From Lineus longissimus (taxonomy: Eukaryota > Nemertea > Pilidiophora > Heteronemertea > Lineidae): 64,000 nucleotides of DNA. The position numbers and the translations under genes were made by a program. The stretch is taken from assembly GCF_910592395.1 (NCBI RefSeq), contig NC_088318.1:17794349-17858348 (forward strand). Reading direction: 5' to 3'. Under the pieces are notes generated by a model. The model did not search any database. It was not told the origin of the DNA and saw only the letters and a list, made by a program, of their open reading frames with translations. Positions 37,301 to 48,720 of this stretch are shown here, one piece after another. The first letter of the stretch is position 1. Each line of letters opens with the position of its first letter.

Positions 37301-39540
37301 CAAACCATCACCAATTGCACCAGACAAAACTCAAGTTGCAGGAAATGGAGCGGTCACTTTCCGAAGCACCGTCGCCGGATCATTTTCTCACAAGGTATTG
37401 CAGAGAGTAGCCTAATCATGGTCTGAGATCAAGGACAAAATATTTCATTCGTACGCGATATCGCTCATGCATATCTTATGTACATTATCAAATAAAGATT
37501 AATCCACACTTGACACAAATGTATTATGTATTATACTATGATATTATACGAAATACTGTTTGAATTTCAGGCACGAGTCTGAGAGAGCGTACGAGAGCAC
37601 GTTGCAGCGCCTCCCCGATGACCGGTTCTCAAGCAATAGCAGCAGTCCCCGGGATGCATTCACGTACACCTTGGTGAGGGAGAACAGCGAACCGAAAGAT
37701 ATGAGAGTTCGAGATACCGGCTCAGACAGAGACGCTAAAGAAGTGAGTGGTCGATGGCGATCGCGTGGTGTTTTCATCATGTTCATTTGAAATAAGCCCA
37801 ACTACACGGTCTCCGATCAAACACAAAATCATGCATAACAAATTTTGTTTGTCGTATTCGCAGTTAATCTGGCAAATTGAAGGGGTGGCGGGTGATTTCA
37901 TAATACGCTGTTACCCCTGCTGCCTGCCTGAACAACTGCAACAGTAATCACCACGATTAGTTATGCATGAGCGAAATCGCGTACGAATCAAATAATTTGT
38001 CTTTTTATTTCCAAAAGCTCGGCGGGTCGAACTCCAAATCACTTGATGATTCGATCTGAGATCCAATTTCGAAGACGATATGTGCCTCTAGCAGAATAAC
38101 AACACTTGCCACCTCGTCTTGACAATATTTCTGATATGATCTGGTTTAAAGCTCAGACTGATCATTTTTCTTGTGTGATAGAATCAACCACCTACACAAT
38201 CTGTCTTTGTCAAACGAAAATTCCTACACACCCATCGGCATGACCTTGAGTATAAATTTGATCTCCTTGGGCGCTTTGAAGAAATTAATCAGATCTCTCA
38301 CATGCGTCTGAACCTCTTGTGGCAAGCCAGTATCTTTCAGCTAAATGCAAGAAGGTGTTCTGCAATAACAGATCGCCTTTCGGAGACAAGTGGATACCGT
38401 GTCGATACTGCCTGGAGGCGGGATAACCGGGGGTCGCCTCGGGACATGCAGTGGGAACCCCGGAAAGATGCTTTAGCTCATTTGCTCTCCTTGGTATTGT
38501 CCGCAACAGAAGCTTATTCTCGTCAAGTGGGTGGGCCCGCGGGTCGTGCCTTCAAGGGATCTCTCAAGGGCATGGGTCCCGTGGTCGATCACATTAATTT
38601 GATATGATTTGATTTAATTATGATTGATGCACAATTGCCCCTCTGGTGATGTTAATAGTAACATACTGGTCAGCGAACGCACCCGACGCAGGAGTTCTGT
38701 ATTTTCAAGACTATAGATAACATTGGGTGAGTTTAAGGGCTTGCTGCCAGTGATAATGTCGGGTATGGAGCTGTTCGGCAAGCCGGGCTTGGCCAACTGG
38801 TATGATTTTCAGTGCTGTTCGGCGAGTGGCTTTCCTAATGATACTATCGTGTTCGGCGAGCGACTCACCAAATATCGCCAGCCTTAAACGAATGAGGAGA
38901 GCAGTGCTGCCCTCCTCTCAATCACCCCTTTGCCTCCAGAAGAAACAAACACACGCCGTAAGTTTGAGCGTGTGGAAGAATCAAAGTGCTCTTCTCTACA
39001 GTTTTGATCAGCGACCGGTCAGTGGACAAGCATTTGGTGAAAAGCAGTATGTGTGCATCATCTGCTGTAAAAATCAGACAACGATTTGGTACCGTGTCGC
39101 TTCTGATAAACATCACTTGATTCCTTTCCAGAGCCTAGATCTCCAGTCGAACATAGAGAGGATGATCCCCGGGTCTGTCTACAATACGGTCGAGCGAGAC
39201 CACCAGCGCCCTGAACGTGAATGCCAGCGGCCTGAACGTGATTACCAGCGCCTTGATCGCGACTACCAAGGCCCAGAACTTAACTACCACCATCCGGCAA
39301 ATGACAAAGACTACCAGCAAACTAGCATAGATGATAGAGACTTCCAGCGTCTTGGTAACAACGGCCACTACCATCTGGGGGTAACTGAGCGCGACTACAA
39401 CAATCCCGAGCGAAACTTCCAGCGGCCCGAACGGGAGTTTTCCAGGCAAGAGATGACCATCGCCGAGACAGAGGTCTTGAAACAGCCTCCTTCCAACGTC
39501 TCTATCAAGCAAGAGGTGGATGATGATGACAGAAGTTCTG
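34371..39540 (+). CDS. C2H2 zinc-finger protein, five supported exons (5' and 3' ends not certain)
   Basis: Exons 34,371-34,588, 36,508-36,574, 37,187-37,394, 37,571-37,742 and 39,132-39,540 join in one frame with GT-AG sites and consistent phases (1-0, 0-1, 1-2, 2-0, 0-1), about 358 residues. Exon 1 holds a C2H2 finger, FECELCNVKF then LQRHRMSKQH (CX2C-X12-HX5H). Exon 3 holds a second, FRCELCDKYF then LQKHTKSNHH. Each is followed by a charged helix containing MER. Exon 4 is S/P-rich. Exon 5 has degenerate RDYQRPE repeats and ends near IKQEVDDDD, a SUMOylation-type motif before an acidic run. Exon 1 starts mid-codon, so an upstream exon must exist unless the internal ATG at 34,385 is used. 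The last donor implies more exons downstream. It is probably a nuclear DNA- or RNA-binding regulator; I do not recognise the orthologue. Confidence 0.8.
34614..34852 (-). mobile_element. MITE family B, copy 2 (inverted), in intron 1 of the zinc-finger gene
   Basis: About 239 bp, from CACGGTCTCCGATCAAAG to GATCGTACACCGTG. The middle reads in the opposite direction to copy 1: AGGGGTAACAGCGTATTATG and later CAGATTAACTGCGAATACGA. It starts 25 bp after the donor site at 34,588. Confidence 0.88.
35670..35820. mobile_element. MITE family C relic
   Basis: The stretch has TTTTTTTGAGAGTGAAAAAC, then GGGGTGCATATTTGTGTTGA, then CCCTACAAGGTTTTCTAGAA, the core of the family seen more completely at 44,820 and 58,131. 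The ends are too decayed to place exactly. Confidence 0.4.
37420..37476 (+). mobile_element. MITE family B, terminal fragment
   Basis: GGTCTGAGATCAAGGACAAA followed by ATATTTCATTCGTACGCGAT and ATCGCTCATGCATA matches only the left end of the family. It starts 25 bp after the donor of the second-finger exon. Confidence 0.75.
37805..38005 (+). mobile_element. MITE family B, copy in intron 4 of the zinc-finger gene
   Basis: It opens CACGGTCTCCGATCAAACAC, lacks part of the left arm, then has GTCGTATTCGCAGTTAATCT through ACGATTAGTTATGCATGAGC and GAAATCGCGTACGAATCAAA. The orientation is that of copy 1. It starts 62 bp after the donor at 37,742, and the right terminus is decayed. Confidence 0.82.
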
Positions 39541-40784
39541 GTAGGACGATTATTTCTGTGTTTCCTCTGTCTCTTTTATTGCAGATCCACCGAGTCCACC
39601 AGTGGTCAAGGTTGGTTGACTGGTCAATAGAAAAGTGCATGAGATATGTTTGTTTGTATGTTGGCTTGCTTGAGATAACAAGCCATGTCCACTGCTTCGC
39701 AACACGAGCGAAAATCATTATCAGAGATCAGCATAAGTATGATACCACAAATGGCGCCACATGGTGGCAAGCAGGGGTATCATCCTCCTGGCCAGGTTAA
39801 TCCACACCCAGATGTCCCTTTAGCACTACAGGAGGAACGATGTAGTCAGACATAACCATGCACCAACAAAATTATTCATCACAGCAGACTCTTATGCTAA
39901 TATTCTCTAACTCGTTGGGGGAAAAAACGGTGTCGCTGCGGGAGTTAGGCATATTAAGATGTCCATAATGATTTAATTGTCTGGAGAGTGCAAGTCCCGT
40001 GGGAGATAAAGGTCTGCAGAATCACCCTCGGGGATTCTCCGCAGCCGCTCTCGAACGCACACTTCTTTCTCTCCAAAAAATGCAAAATTACCTATTGAAT
40101 TTGAGGGACTGGGGGAGCTATGCTCTTTGGTATCTCCTAAGGGTACGGGTACGCTCCAAGCAAACAAGCTCTTGTCTATCGAAATGAAACTCCACCCGGA
40201 AAGAATAATGAATCGGAGGGACTAGGGGCGATCTTGGTATCTTTCTCTTAACAGTGTCCGCTTTTCCTTTAAAGACAACGGTTGGGAGGCCAGAGGGGAA
40301 ACATCGAAATTATATTTTTGGTGCAGATGCCATTTCTTTGTTACACCTTCGAGGGACAGCGCGTCTTGCCTTTTTACACGATGGAATATGAGTATCTAAC
40401 ATGTCCAGTTCATTGTAATCGTAAGATGTAAAATTGACCATTCGTTGTCGGCTTTCACCTTTTTGTATGTTTGTACAGTTGATGTTGATGCAAATGTTTA
40501 CATGTTTACATGTTTGCCTCGAGATAAACGATGATAAAGGAACTTATATTCTTGTCACTACACGAATTCCGCGGTAGAAGTTGACTTACATCTATCTCTA
40601 TACGATGCAAAATCCCCCCCCTCCCCACCCCCAAAAAAACTCACACGATTTGGGTAAGATGCCCTACCGAGGTAAGAGTTGGTTGTAACACTGGCCAATT
40701 TCCGATGCATTCCTTCCTCTTGTGCTCCGTCTTTCCATCACACAACCTATTTGCATAATTGTGTTTTTTGTCAGATCGCTGCAG

Positions 40785-41008
40785 GGTCTGATGCGTGCGA
40801 CTCCATTCGTGTTAACTTAGCGACGCATTCTCAGGTGGCGCGCAATGTCGCCATGTTGACATCAGATATTATCTCCTTGGGGTTCCATTCCAATATTCAA
40901 AGCGGTGATGATACTGAACCAGGGTGTCCGATCAAAAGACAAAATTACTTTATTCGTACGAGATATCGCTCATGCATAACCAATTTCGGTTGTCGTATTC
41001 GCAGTTAA
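40785..41008 (+). CDS. Candidate downstream (possibly last) exon of the zinc-finger gene, overlapping a MITE
   Basis: After CTGCAG at 40,779-40,784 the phase needed by the 39,540 donor gives an open frame: GSDACDSIRVNLATHSQ, then MLTSDIISLGFHSNIQSGDD and TEP. It then runs into the family-B MITE at 40,921 and stops at 41,006. If used as a terminal exon, its last 28 or so residues would be MITE-encoded. No homology supports it, the nearest stronger acceptor (TTTTTTGTCAG, ending 40,774) gives a frameshifted stop, and no polyadenylation signal follows closely. Confidence 0.22.
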
Positions 41009-41105
41009 TCTGGCAAATGGAAGGGGTGACGGGTGATTACATAATACGCTGCTACCCCGACTGCCTGCCTGAACAACTGCAAAAATAATCACCACGATAA
41101 GTACG
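40921..41105 (+). mobile_element. MITE family B, right-truncated copy
   Basis: AGGGTGTCCGATCAAAAGAC through ATATCGCTCATGCATAACCA, then the asymmetric middle CGCAGTTAATCTGGCAAATG to AATAATCACCACGATAAGTA. The right inverted arm after that is missing. The orientation is that of copy 1. Confidence 0.82.
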
Positions 41106-43300
41106 ACTGAGCTGTGTCACGAAAAGCCACCAGGTGCCGCTAAAGGCAGAACGTATTCAATCTCCATGCATAATAAATTCTACATCAAATATGTTATCGG
41201 GAATGCTACTGGTTGTTCGGGAGAACGTGAGATGTAACCTCGCTGCTGATTGGATAAAAATGATTCGATTCTCGCGCATTATCGAGATGGGCGCCCATTA
41301 TGTTGTTGACTTGATTGCGCAAATATTCATGCAAATTTAAAAGCATGACTAGAGGAAGCACACTGCATCCCACACTATGATAAAGTGCAGCCTTTGCGCA
41401 ATCTACTCGACACTGCGTATGTGAATGATAAAACAAGAGAATCTTTGGAGAAAGATCGATGCAGTGAGCATCAACCATCAGGGAAAGATGCGTTCGATTT
41501 TGATTCTCTGAAATATACACATACCACGATCGGTATTTGGTCTATAGTTGAAACTGAATAAGTTCCGCAGAGGCATACATTTCTCAAATTCGGGTTGAGG
41601 CAACCCCTTCCCCTCTCAAATCCCATGTGGTCGCTTTATAGGTTGTATAGCCTGCAGGGGGCCTCGAGAGGTTTTTTTAGAGAAATGACAAACCTCTAAA
41701 TGTTTTTGGGTTCGTGAAAAACCTCTGCGTGTTGCAAATTTGTGTTAGCTGAAAAAAGAGCTTTTTCTACATGTAAGAGTGCATGTACGGCTATCTCACC
41801 CACTTGGTAATTTTTATCTGCTACATTGATGCTAATGGAACGAATTCGATAAAAGCAACACATGGAGGCGAAAGGGCAAAATTACACTTGTTCTATGGGC
41901 TAGTTGTTACAATGTACCTCCGTTAAGGTGTCGGGTCTGGCAAAACGGGAGTATCCTTTTTTAAATGCGTTCGGAACTTAATACATGTAGTTGTTTTGCA
42001 TACTTTAAAATGTCGCTCCGGACAGACTTGAGAGAGTTTCCCTGCCAAAGGCATCTTTAACCATCCTCTGGGTCAGCTTTTGTGGGCCTTAAAATTCGCC
42101 ACCCAATCTTTCATCATGTGAGTGACATGCAAATTGCTGACAAACCAGAGAAGCCAATAGTAAGTCGTATATTTCATCACTATGCTAATTACAATCTGAT
42201 GACCAACCAACCAGCTTGCAGCATGACTGGGAAAAAAGCAATTTCCTCCTCATTGGTTTCCATTTTCTGCTTTGTCTTGAGGTCATTTTCTGGAAGGGAC
42301 GAAATTACCCGGGACTACTGCGTGAATGTGTACGGACCTAGCTTCCCCCAGGGTGTTTTTGTCTTCCATGGAAGAACCCACCGCTCACCTGAAGAACCTA
42401 CAAAAACTTAGCGAATTGAGGATTGAAATAATTGAGATTGAACCGCCGCTGGGCTTATCGCCCGTGGATGGGATGCCAGCAATGAAATGATAAAGGAAGC
42501 GAAAGTTGACATTGTTGGGCCTCGTGGAGATAGGGAGAAGGAAGCGATTACAGTGTCTAAAGCTATTTCTGTAACATTATCAAAAGTTGCAAAAAGTGTC
42601 AACTGTACTTAAATGTTTTTTTCTGGTCTAGGCCTGCTTCCCTCGAGCATCCAACAACTTATTATTCTGAAATCAATGGAAACGAGATGTTGAGGAAAGT
42701 TTATTCCGATTCATCTGCTGCGGGGTAGGAAATTAGTTTAAGAAAATACACGATCTGGTTGGGTATTTTTGCTGTGCCCAAGGTAAATTCTTGTCGATAC
42801 AGTTTCGCCTGAAAATAAGCTTAATTCCCATTTTGCCAATTCCACATTTGTGTAAAAACAAGAAATAAAAAAGGAAGTGTGTCAGTTTGACACGAATAAT
42901 CGCCGTCCGAGGCTTGTACGTAGTGTTATATCGATTTGCTTGGGGCGTCATGGGCTGTTAAAGCGGTGGGATTTAAGCCCAAGGGTGGGCACCATTCCTT
43001 TTTGTCACTTAGCAAAACCGTCCTATACGACTGGTACCACAGAAATCAATCAGGGTTGGCTGAATCTTAGTTTTTTTCGTTACAATCATCGGAAATAAAT
43101 CTTATTGATAGAACTTACCAGAAAAACGACAGAATTTGCTCTCGGCCTTAGATGCTGCTGCCCTCTTGTGGTTAACATCTTCTGAGGACATGGGAAGACA
43201 TTGGGTCGATGGATGCTTCATGTCCTGTCGGCAAAATAGGCCTTGTGTTGATTAATTGAGAAACAGTTCTGAAGAAAACCAACTATCTAGAAATACCACT
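41106..43300. other. Stretch without a recognised gene
   Basis: It holds a decayed family-C MITE at about 41,660-41,790 (AGGTTTTTTTAGAGAAATGA near its left end, GCAAATTTGTGTTAGCTGAA in its core). Short open frames show no family resemblance. Confidence 0.35.
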
Positions 43301-44004
43301 TTCAAACACGGCATTTGTACCTACAGACGTCGCCATGGAAACGGGATCTCGCGCGAAAAACAAAATTGCCCGCGGGCATTACCCGGAAGTCAAAACCCTC
43401 TGCGACGCCAACCTGGCTTAGTAAGATTATAAACAGCCGCGTAGAGTCGGCCGCTGTTGTCTGAGTGTATGTATCAAAGTCGTGGAGGAGGAGTCTCGTT
43501 AAAGCAGTAACCTGCGTGATTTTGGGGGGTAAGTTCACTTAATGTCGAATATTTCGTAACGCAATATCATCGTATCCACCATTGAAGCTACTTGTGCGTG
43601 GTTTAGTCGTCGTGATAAAAGTCTATGTCTATCTATATGTATACACCATTTCGTTCCCTGGCGTGTTATAAGTACTAAAGTAAGACCCTGTAGTAATCAA
43701 TCGGATGATATCAAATCTTATAGGAGAAGCTGTGCAGCTTGATTCCATTTAGTGCTTGTGTGAGGAGAGAGCACGTTCATTATTCGTGGGGCGTTTGATC
43801 GGTTCGCACTGTTCTGTCGGAGGCGGAGCGACTGGCAATAGTCATCGGGACCATTTCCACGATATCAGGGACTCACTGACCAAATACTTAGGCAAAGTTT
43901 GTGGTGACGATTCCTTCTTTCGACGTCGTTAAATTCGTCTCCGATATTTCCGATGCATGGTAGTATATCCAACATGGTGGATTCGAAAATGCCCAGTGAA
44001 ACAT
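43301..44004 (+). promoter_or_regulatory. Possible promoter and first coding exon
   Basis: The stretch is CpG-richer than its surroundings, with GGATCTCGCGCGAAAAACAA near 43,341-43,360. It contains a well-placed ATG at 43,334 (GTCGCCATGG) that opens a 28-codon frame. Near its end, AACATGGTGGATTCGAAAAT then GCCCAGTGAAACAT|GTGAGT gives a ten-codon first exon, MVDSKMPSET, with a good donor at 44,005. An out-of-frame ATG sits 19 bases upstream. If real, the partner exons are to the right and were not found. It could be a start for a gene outside the window or an alternative promoter. Confidence 0.35.
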
Positions 44005-44819
44005 GTGAGTAGTCAGTCCATTATGCCTGTGTCTATGAGTGTCTCTCCTGATGACTTATTCGTTCTGCACGTCTTACGCACACATGTATACTTGCCTGTT
44101 TGTTAACCATACGTAGGCTTGTCTTCCTAGATCCGATAAATTACGCATATTCGTTAACTTTTTGCTTCGACACCAAATCTCGGTTTTGTGCCGGTCGATT
44201 TCAGCGCTTTCCTTTTTCAGATCATCCACAAGAAACATTTCGGAAGTCGGCTGATCCGTCATATTTGACGAGTTTAATCTGTTTTGACATCAAAATATTC
44301 AAAAACCGACAGTGTAGCAAGTATTTTTAATTTGAAACATGTTGGAGTGTTGCAACTTTAAGCTGTTAGCGCTGGCATGAAACCGTCAGAGGAGGCAGTA
44401 TATTCCGTCATCGGCCATTTTGGTTGACGCTCTGCTGGATCGGTTTCCTACACAAAGATTACAACAGTCAATTCTGAAGTACTCATCAATTATCAACGGA
44501 TCTAAGATTGAAGAAGCAGAAACGATTCTCAGTGAAATAAAATGTTTGTCCCGTAGCGCCGCTGCAAGAGATTGAACGGAATTGCATAATATAGTTGTGT
44601 AGTGTTTCCTGATCGTGATGGAAACCTTTGTGTGAAATGTCTTTCTTTTCTTAAACCATAGTCTGCAGTAGCTTGGTTTAATTGGGTACTTTTGCCTCTT
44701 TATTGAATTAAAGTTATCCTTGTTGAACAAAGGGTGAGGGAGGTATTTTTCGTTTGCATGAAACTCCTATTGATTCCCGTCGAAGTTTGTCTTCTGGCAC
44801 TCAAAGTATAAAAAGCTCA

Positions 44820-45034
44820 CACTCTTAGAAATAAAGGTTTTGGGCTGTTAAAAAACCTCTTATGGTTTTCCGCCAAACACAAATATGCATCTCGTAGAAG
44901 GTTTTCAGCGAAGTTAAAAACCCTTGGCGGTATTTCGCAATCTCAAAAGCCATTTGGGATTTTTAGTCCTTTTACCTCTACCGGATGCATACTTGTGTTC
45001 GCAGAAGTTCAAATACCTTTTTTTTCTAAGAGAG
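44820..45034. mobile_element. MITE family C, best copy
   Basis: It opens ACACTCTTAGAAATAAAGGT and closes ACCTTTTTTTTCTAAGAGAG, inverted ends of about 20 bp. Inside are several AAAAACC/GGTTTT runs and AAACACAAATATGCATCTCG. It is non-coding. The CACTCTTAGAAATAAAGG terminus is of the kind seen in short hairpin elements of marine invertebrates. Confidence 0.7.
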
Positions 45035-45098
45035 CATGTGTCGTTTGTTCATCATAATTGCTAGTCTCGCCAAAATATAAAATGAATAAGCTGAGCCT

Positions 45099-45310
45099 AG
45101 GTCGCGATCATAGAGTTCACGTTTTCACATGTAACGTGTCACTTCTCACTTTTCATGCCTGACACGAAGAACGAACATGTCATTTCCAAAGAGCGGGCTA
45201 CATACGATTTACGATGTCACTTTTCACACTTACGTCGTATTTTCAAGCCGAAGTCAGTTGACTCGTGAAACATGGCAAGTGACCACGTGAGTCCTATATA
45301 ACTCCGGCCT
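45099..45310 (+). mobile_element. MITE family A, copy 2
   Basis: CATAGAGTTCACGTTTTCAC at the left, GCGGGCTACATACGATTTAC in the middle, GTGACCACGTGAGTCCTATA at the right. The orientation is that of copy 1. The right arm has drifted. Confidence 0.83.
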
Positions 45311-47878
45311 AATACACACTCTGATGAGGTGTTACGAACCGTTACCGTGTTACCAAAACAACATTTTTGTCAACGCTCTGCAGAAACCATTTGATACTCT
45401 TTACAATCTGATAAAATGTAAATTCATGACCACTGATGAATTAAAATGATACCCTTCAAAGTGGCTCATTTATATTCAGACGCTTGCCGAATCTGCATTT
45501 CAATTTGCAGTGTTGGCATTATAAACCGTGGCGCCTTTTGAGTCAAGTAGAAATTGTGACGGTTTTGACGTGTTGTGTTTTGGTGCCTTAACATGATTTG
45601 ACTGTGCATGTCATGAAAATGATGCGCGGGTGTCACTATTTAGAATGAGCCCACATATAGAGTGGGGACAAATGCATCGATTAAAAGGTGTGTTACAATT
45701 CACCCTATGACAATACTAAGGATGCATGAAAAACTAAATATCTTCGCCACAGAAGCTGTGAAATCATATCGCAGAAGGAAAAAAATCTGACGTACTGGTG
45801 ATTTTACATTTGATCATCGGTATAGGGAGTGCGAAGTCTTTGGCGTCAACAAAATCTAAATATTGTCCAAATGCCTCTGTTCTGCTCCAACTAATCAGGG
45901 CTGTGCTCAAGTCTCCATTTCGTACGCACTGCCTATTGTTTTCCAACGAAAGTTATTTTTAAATAAACAGATGTTGCATATTTCAGTTTGACAAGTGACA
46001 ACAAAACCGTTAAATCATAAATGGGATGATGAGCACTGATTCTCCCTCTCTTTGTGTCATAATAATGCAGGTTATTGGCGAAATGGAAGTACGTGTTAGT
46101 TATTGGGCTTTTTCTGATACCAAACCATTATTTTTAATGTTCACCTTAAATAGGCAAAGCCCACGTGGCATGCAATCTGAGAAATAATGGTTTTTGAGCT
46201 TCAGAAAACCCATTACAATTTTTTTGGCCAATATAAATTAGTATGCAACCGGTAGAGATTTTTTGTTAAAATTAAAAAAACAAATGTTTTTTGAGAGTGA
46301 AATATCTCCAAGGGTTGTTCCCTCCGCTGAAAACCACCATATACGGGGTGCATTATTTGTGTTGGCCGAAAAACTAAATGATTCTAAGGCTGAAAAACCT
46401 TGATTCCTAAGACTGTAGATTTGTAATAACAAATACCTTAGTATCCCAAATCTTTATTGGAAAAAAACACCCGGTGTTAGTATAGGTTTTTTTGCATTTT
46501 CAAGCTTTCGGAAATGCTGAGTGCATGCCGGCTGCTGTGCCGCCATGACAGAGCAGCGTTAGCTGAGAAATTACCTGATCGACCATGCCCCAAAGGAGAT
46601 GTTTGCGTAAGGGTTTGCATACTACACATTACAACGCATAGGGCATTCATAAATAGATGATAAAATATTAGGGAGATGCAACCGTCATCTTTATGACCAT
46701 CAGATCCTGGCTGGGTGGTACCTCGGGGGATGACATGAGAACCAAAATATTTGTTTATCACTCCTGTGTCTTGAGTGTACAATGTCTATAACCGTTTCCC
46801 AAGAGAGGGAGGTCAGCGGGTTGAGGTGCAGTGGCACTGCGACGGAGAAACAGTTAACAGAATGTCAACACTACCAAGCCATGACCAATACGAGAAATGC
46901 TTTGCTGCACGAAATAAATGGCGTAATCATTGGTGACATATTATGCATACAGTAACGTATTGCTTGTACAGGCGTTTAATGTTTTGTTTGGTAAATAACG
47001 ATTTAAGCAATTGCACTTGGCTTACCCACCCTATATCATTCGCTTGCTTAAAAAGTGACAGCTTGAAATATAGTCGGTTACATTCTGTTTCTATCGGTAA
47101 ATTATCGACTTTTAACACCAGCCCTTGCTTTGTTGTGTGTACATGTGGATGTATTTTAATCTAATCGCTGTCTATTCTTAATCCGGTCATACGTTTTTTC
47201 CAGTTTCTGTACGATATATTTTTCAGAGGCTTCTCCTCGCGATACTTCAAAGCTAATAACAAAACGATTTTTACCAGCTGAAATGATTTCAGAAGAGTGA
47301 AAGATTCTGTTTAGGCCATATTCATCAAACCACGCCGTGCAATGCATCAAATGTACTAATTGAATTGGGGAATTTGATCAATTTAAAGATTTTCTAAATA
47401 TAGACCAAATTTCATGCATTCTGTGTATTTGATGATATGTTTTATTATGACAATACATTAATTCTGTTAGTGTGCTGGTCCTTTGCCATTTTTTGCTTTT
47501 TCTGTATGGCTGCTTATGCTGTATGTCTAGGTGTTCGTTCATGAATATTGCGAAGCTTGAAATGTAGCCTCGGGGTCTACCTCAGGCTTGCATTAGGCCT
47601 TTCTCGTTCCGATGTAAACATGAATCACAAAACGTGGCTACAGGCGAGAATGCCTGGATTATATTCCAAACTAAGTATACAATTTCATACTTATATCGAT
47701 GTATGTATAACACAAATACAACAATATCATTCCAGTTTTCTCAGAGTGAAATGAAGTTCGGCAATATGTTTCATAGAAAGGTTTGGTATTATTTGCTAAA
47801 ATCTGATAGGTTTGACAGGCATTGTGAAAAGCGTTATTTTTGATTAGACATTCTTTCCTACGGCTTGTCGAAAGCGCT
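45311..47878. other. Stretch without a recognised gene
   Basis: It contains a family-C-like relic at about 46,178-46,440, with GAGAGTGAAATATCTCCAAG and GTGCATTATTTGTGTTGGCC. No exon or RNA gene was found. Confidence 0.35.
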
Positions 47879-48720
47879 TTTTGGCTCACCCTAGGGGAGT
47901 CTTTACAATACCGCAGTGTCCGTCGTCCGTCGTCGTCCGTCGTCGTCCGTCGTCGTCGTATCCTGTTTCAAAAACAGTGGCACGTTTCTTAACCGCTAAG
48001 CCTATGAACTTGTAACTTTGTACACAGGACTCCCTTGGTCAGATGACCTGTGACACTAAATTTCGATCCGATCTGATTCTTAATTTGGCCACCAGGGGGC
48101 CGAATGTAGATATCTAAAAAGTGTGATATCTCGCTTATTAATGACTTGTTTGGAATGAAATTTTTGTGGTAGGTACTCATAGCAAGGATACATCATATAT
48201 CATACGGGTTTTTAATTTGACCTACTTTTCAAGGTCACAGAGGTCAAATGGCGTAAATTGGCTGTTTCAGTGTAACTATGGCACGTTTCTCAACCGCCAC
48301 AGCTATGAACTTGAAACTTGGTACATATAACCCCCTATATCAGATAACCTCTTGTGCTGAATATCGGTCCGATCTGATTCTCAATTTGGCCACCAGGGGG
48401 TCGAATGTGGATATCTAAAAAGTGTGATATCTCGCTTATTGATGACTTGTTTTCGATAAAACTTTTGTGGTAGGTACTCCTAGCAAGGATACATCATATA
48501 TCATATGGGTTGTTAATTTGACCTACTTGTCGAGGTCACAGAGGTCACAACGCAGACACAGATATGGCCGAAATTGCATGTTTTGTGTTTTTCGTGTTGT
48601 GGCAATCCAAAGGTCGTGAGTTCAAACCCCGGTCAGGGACGGCCAAAAATATTTTTTTATTTTATTATTTTTTATCTTTTCCCTTTTGTCTTTTCTGACT
48701 TGTATCTTACATTTTCTTGA
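47879..48720 (+). repeat. Composite repeat 1: CGTC-rich head, 302-bp units, tRNA-like tail
   Basis: The head TTTTGGCTCACCCTAGGGGA leads into a GTCCGTCGTC microsatellite (47,919-47,960). Two units of about 301 bp follow (the GGCACGTTTCT landmark at about 47,979 and 48,280), each with GCCACCAGGGGG, AAAAAGTGTGATATCTCGCT and AGGTCACAGAGGTCA. The second unit passes into a tail with a pol III B box, GAGTTCAAACCCC (48,618-48,630), and a long T-rich run ending at about 48,720. No protein is encoded. Confidence 0.9.

Noticed and set aside
38802-39800. Single 332-codon open frame taken as one exon
   Set aside because: Only 39,132-39,540 fits the zinc-finger gene, with a strong acceptor and donor. The upstream and downstream parts read like intron, and the frame is open there by chance.
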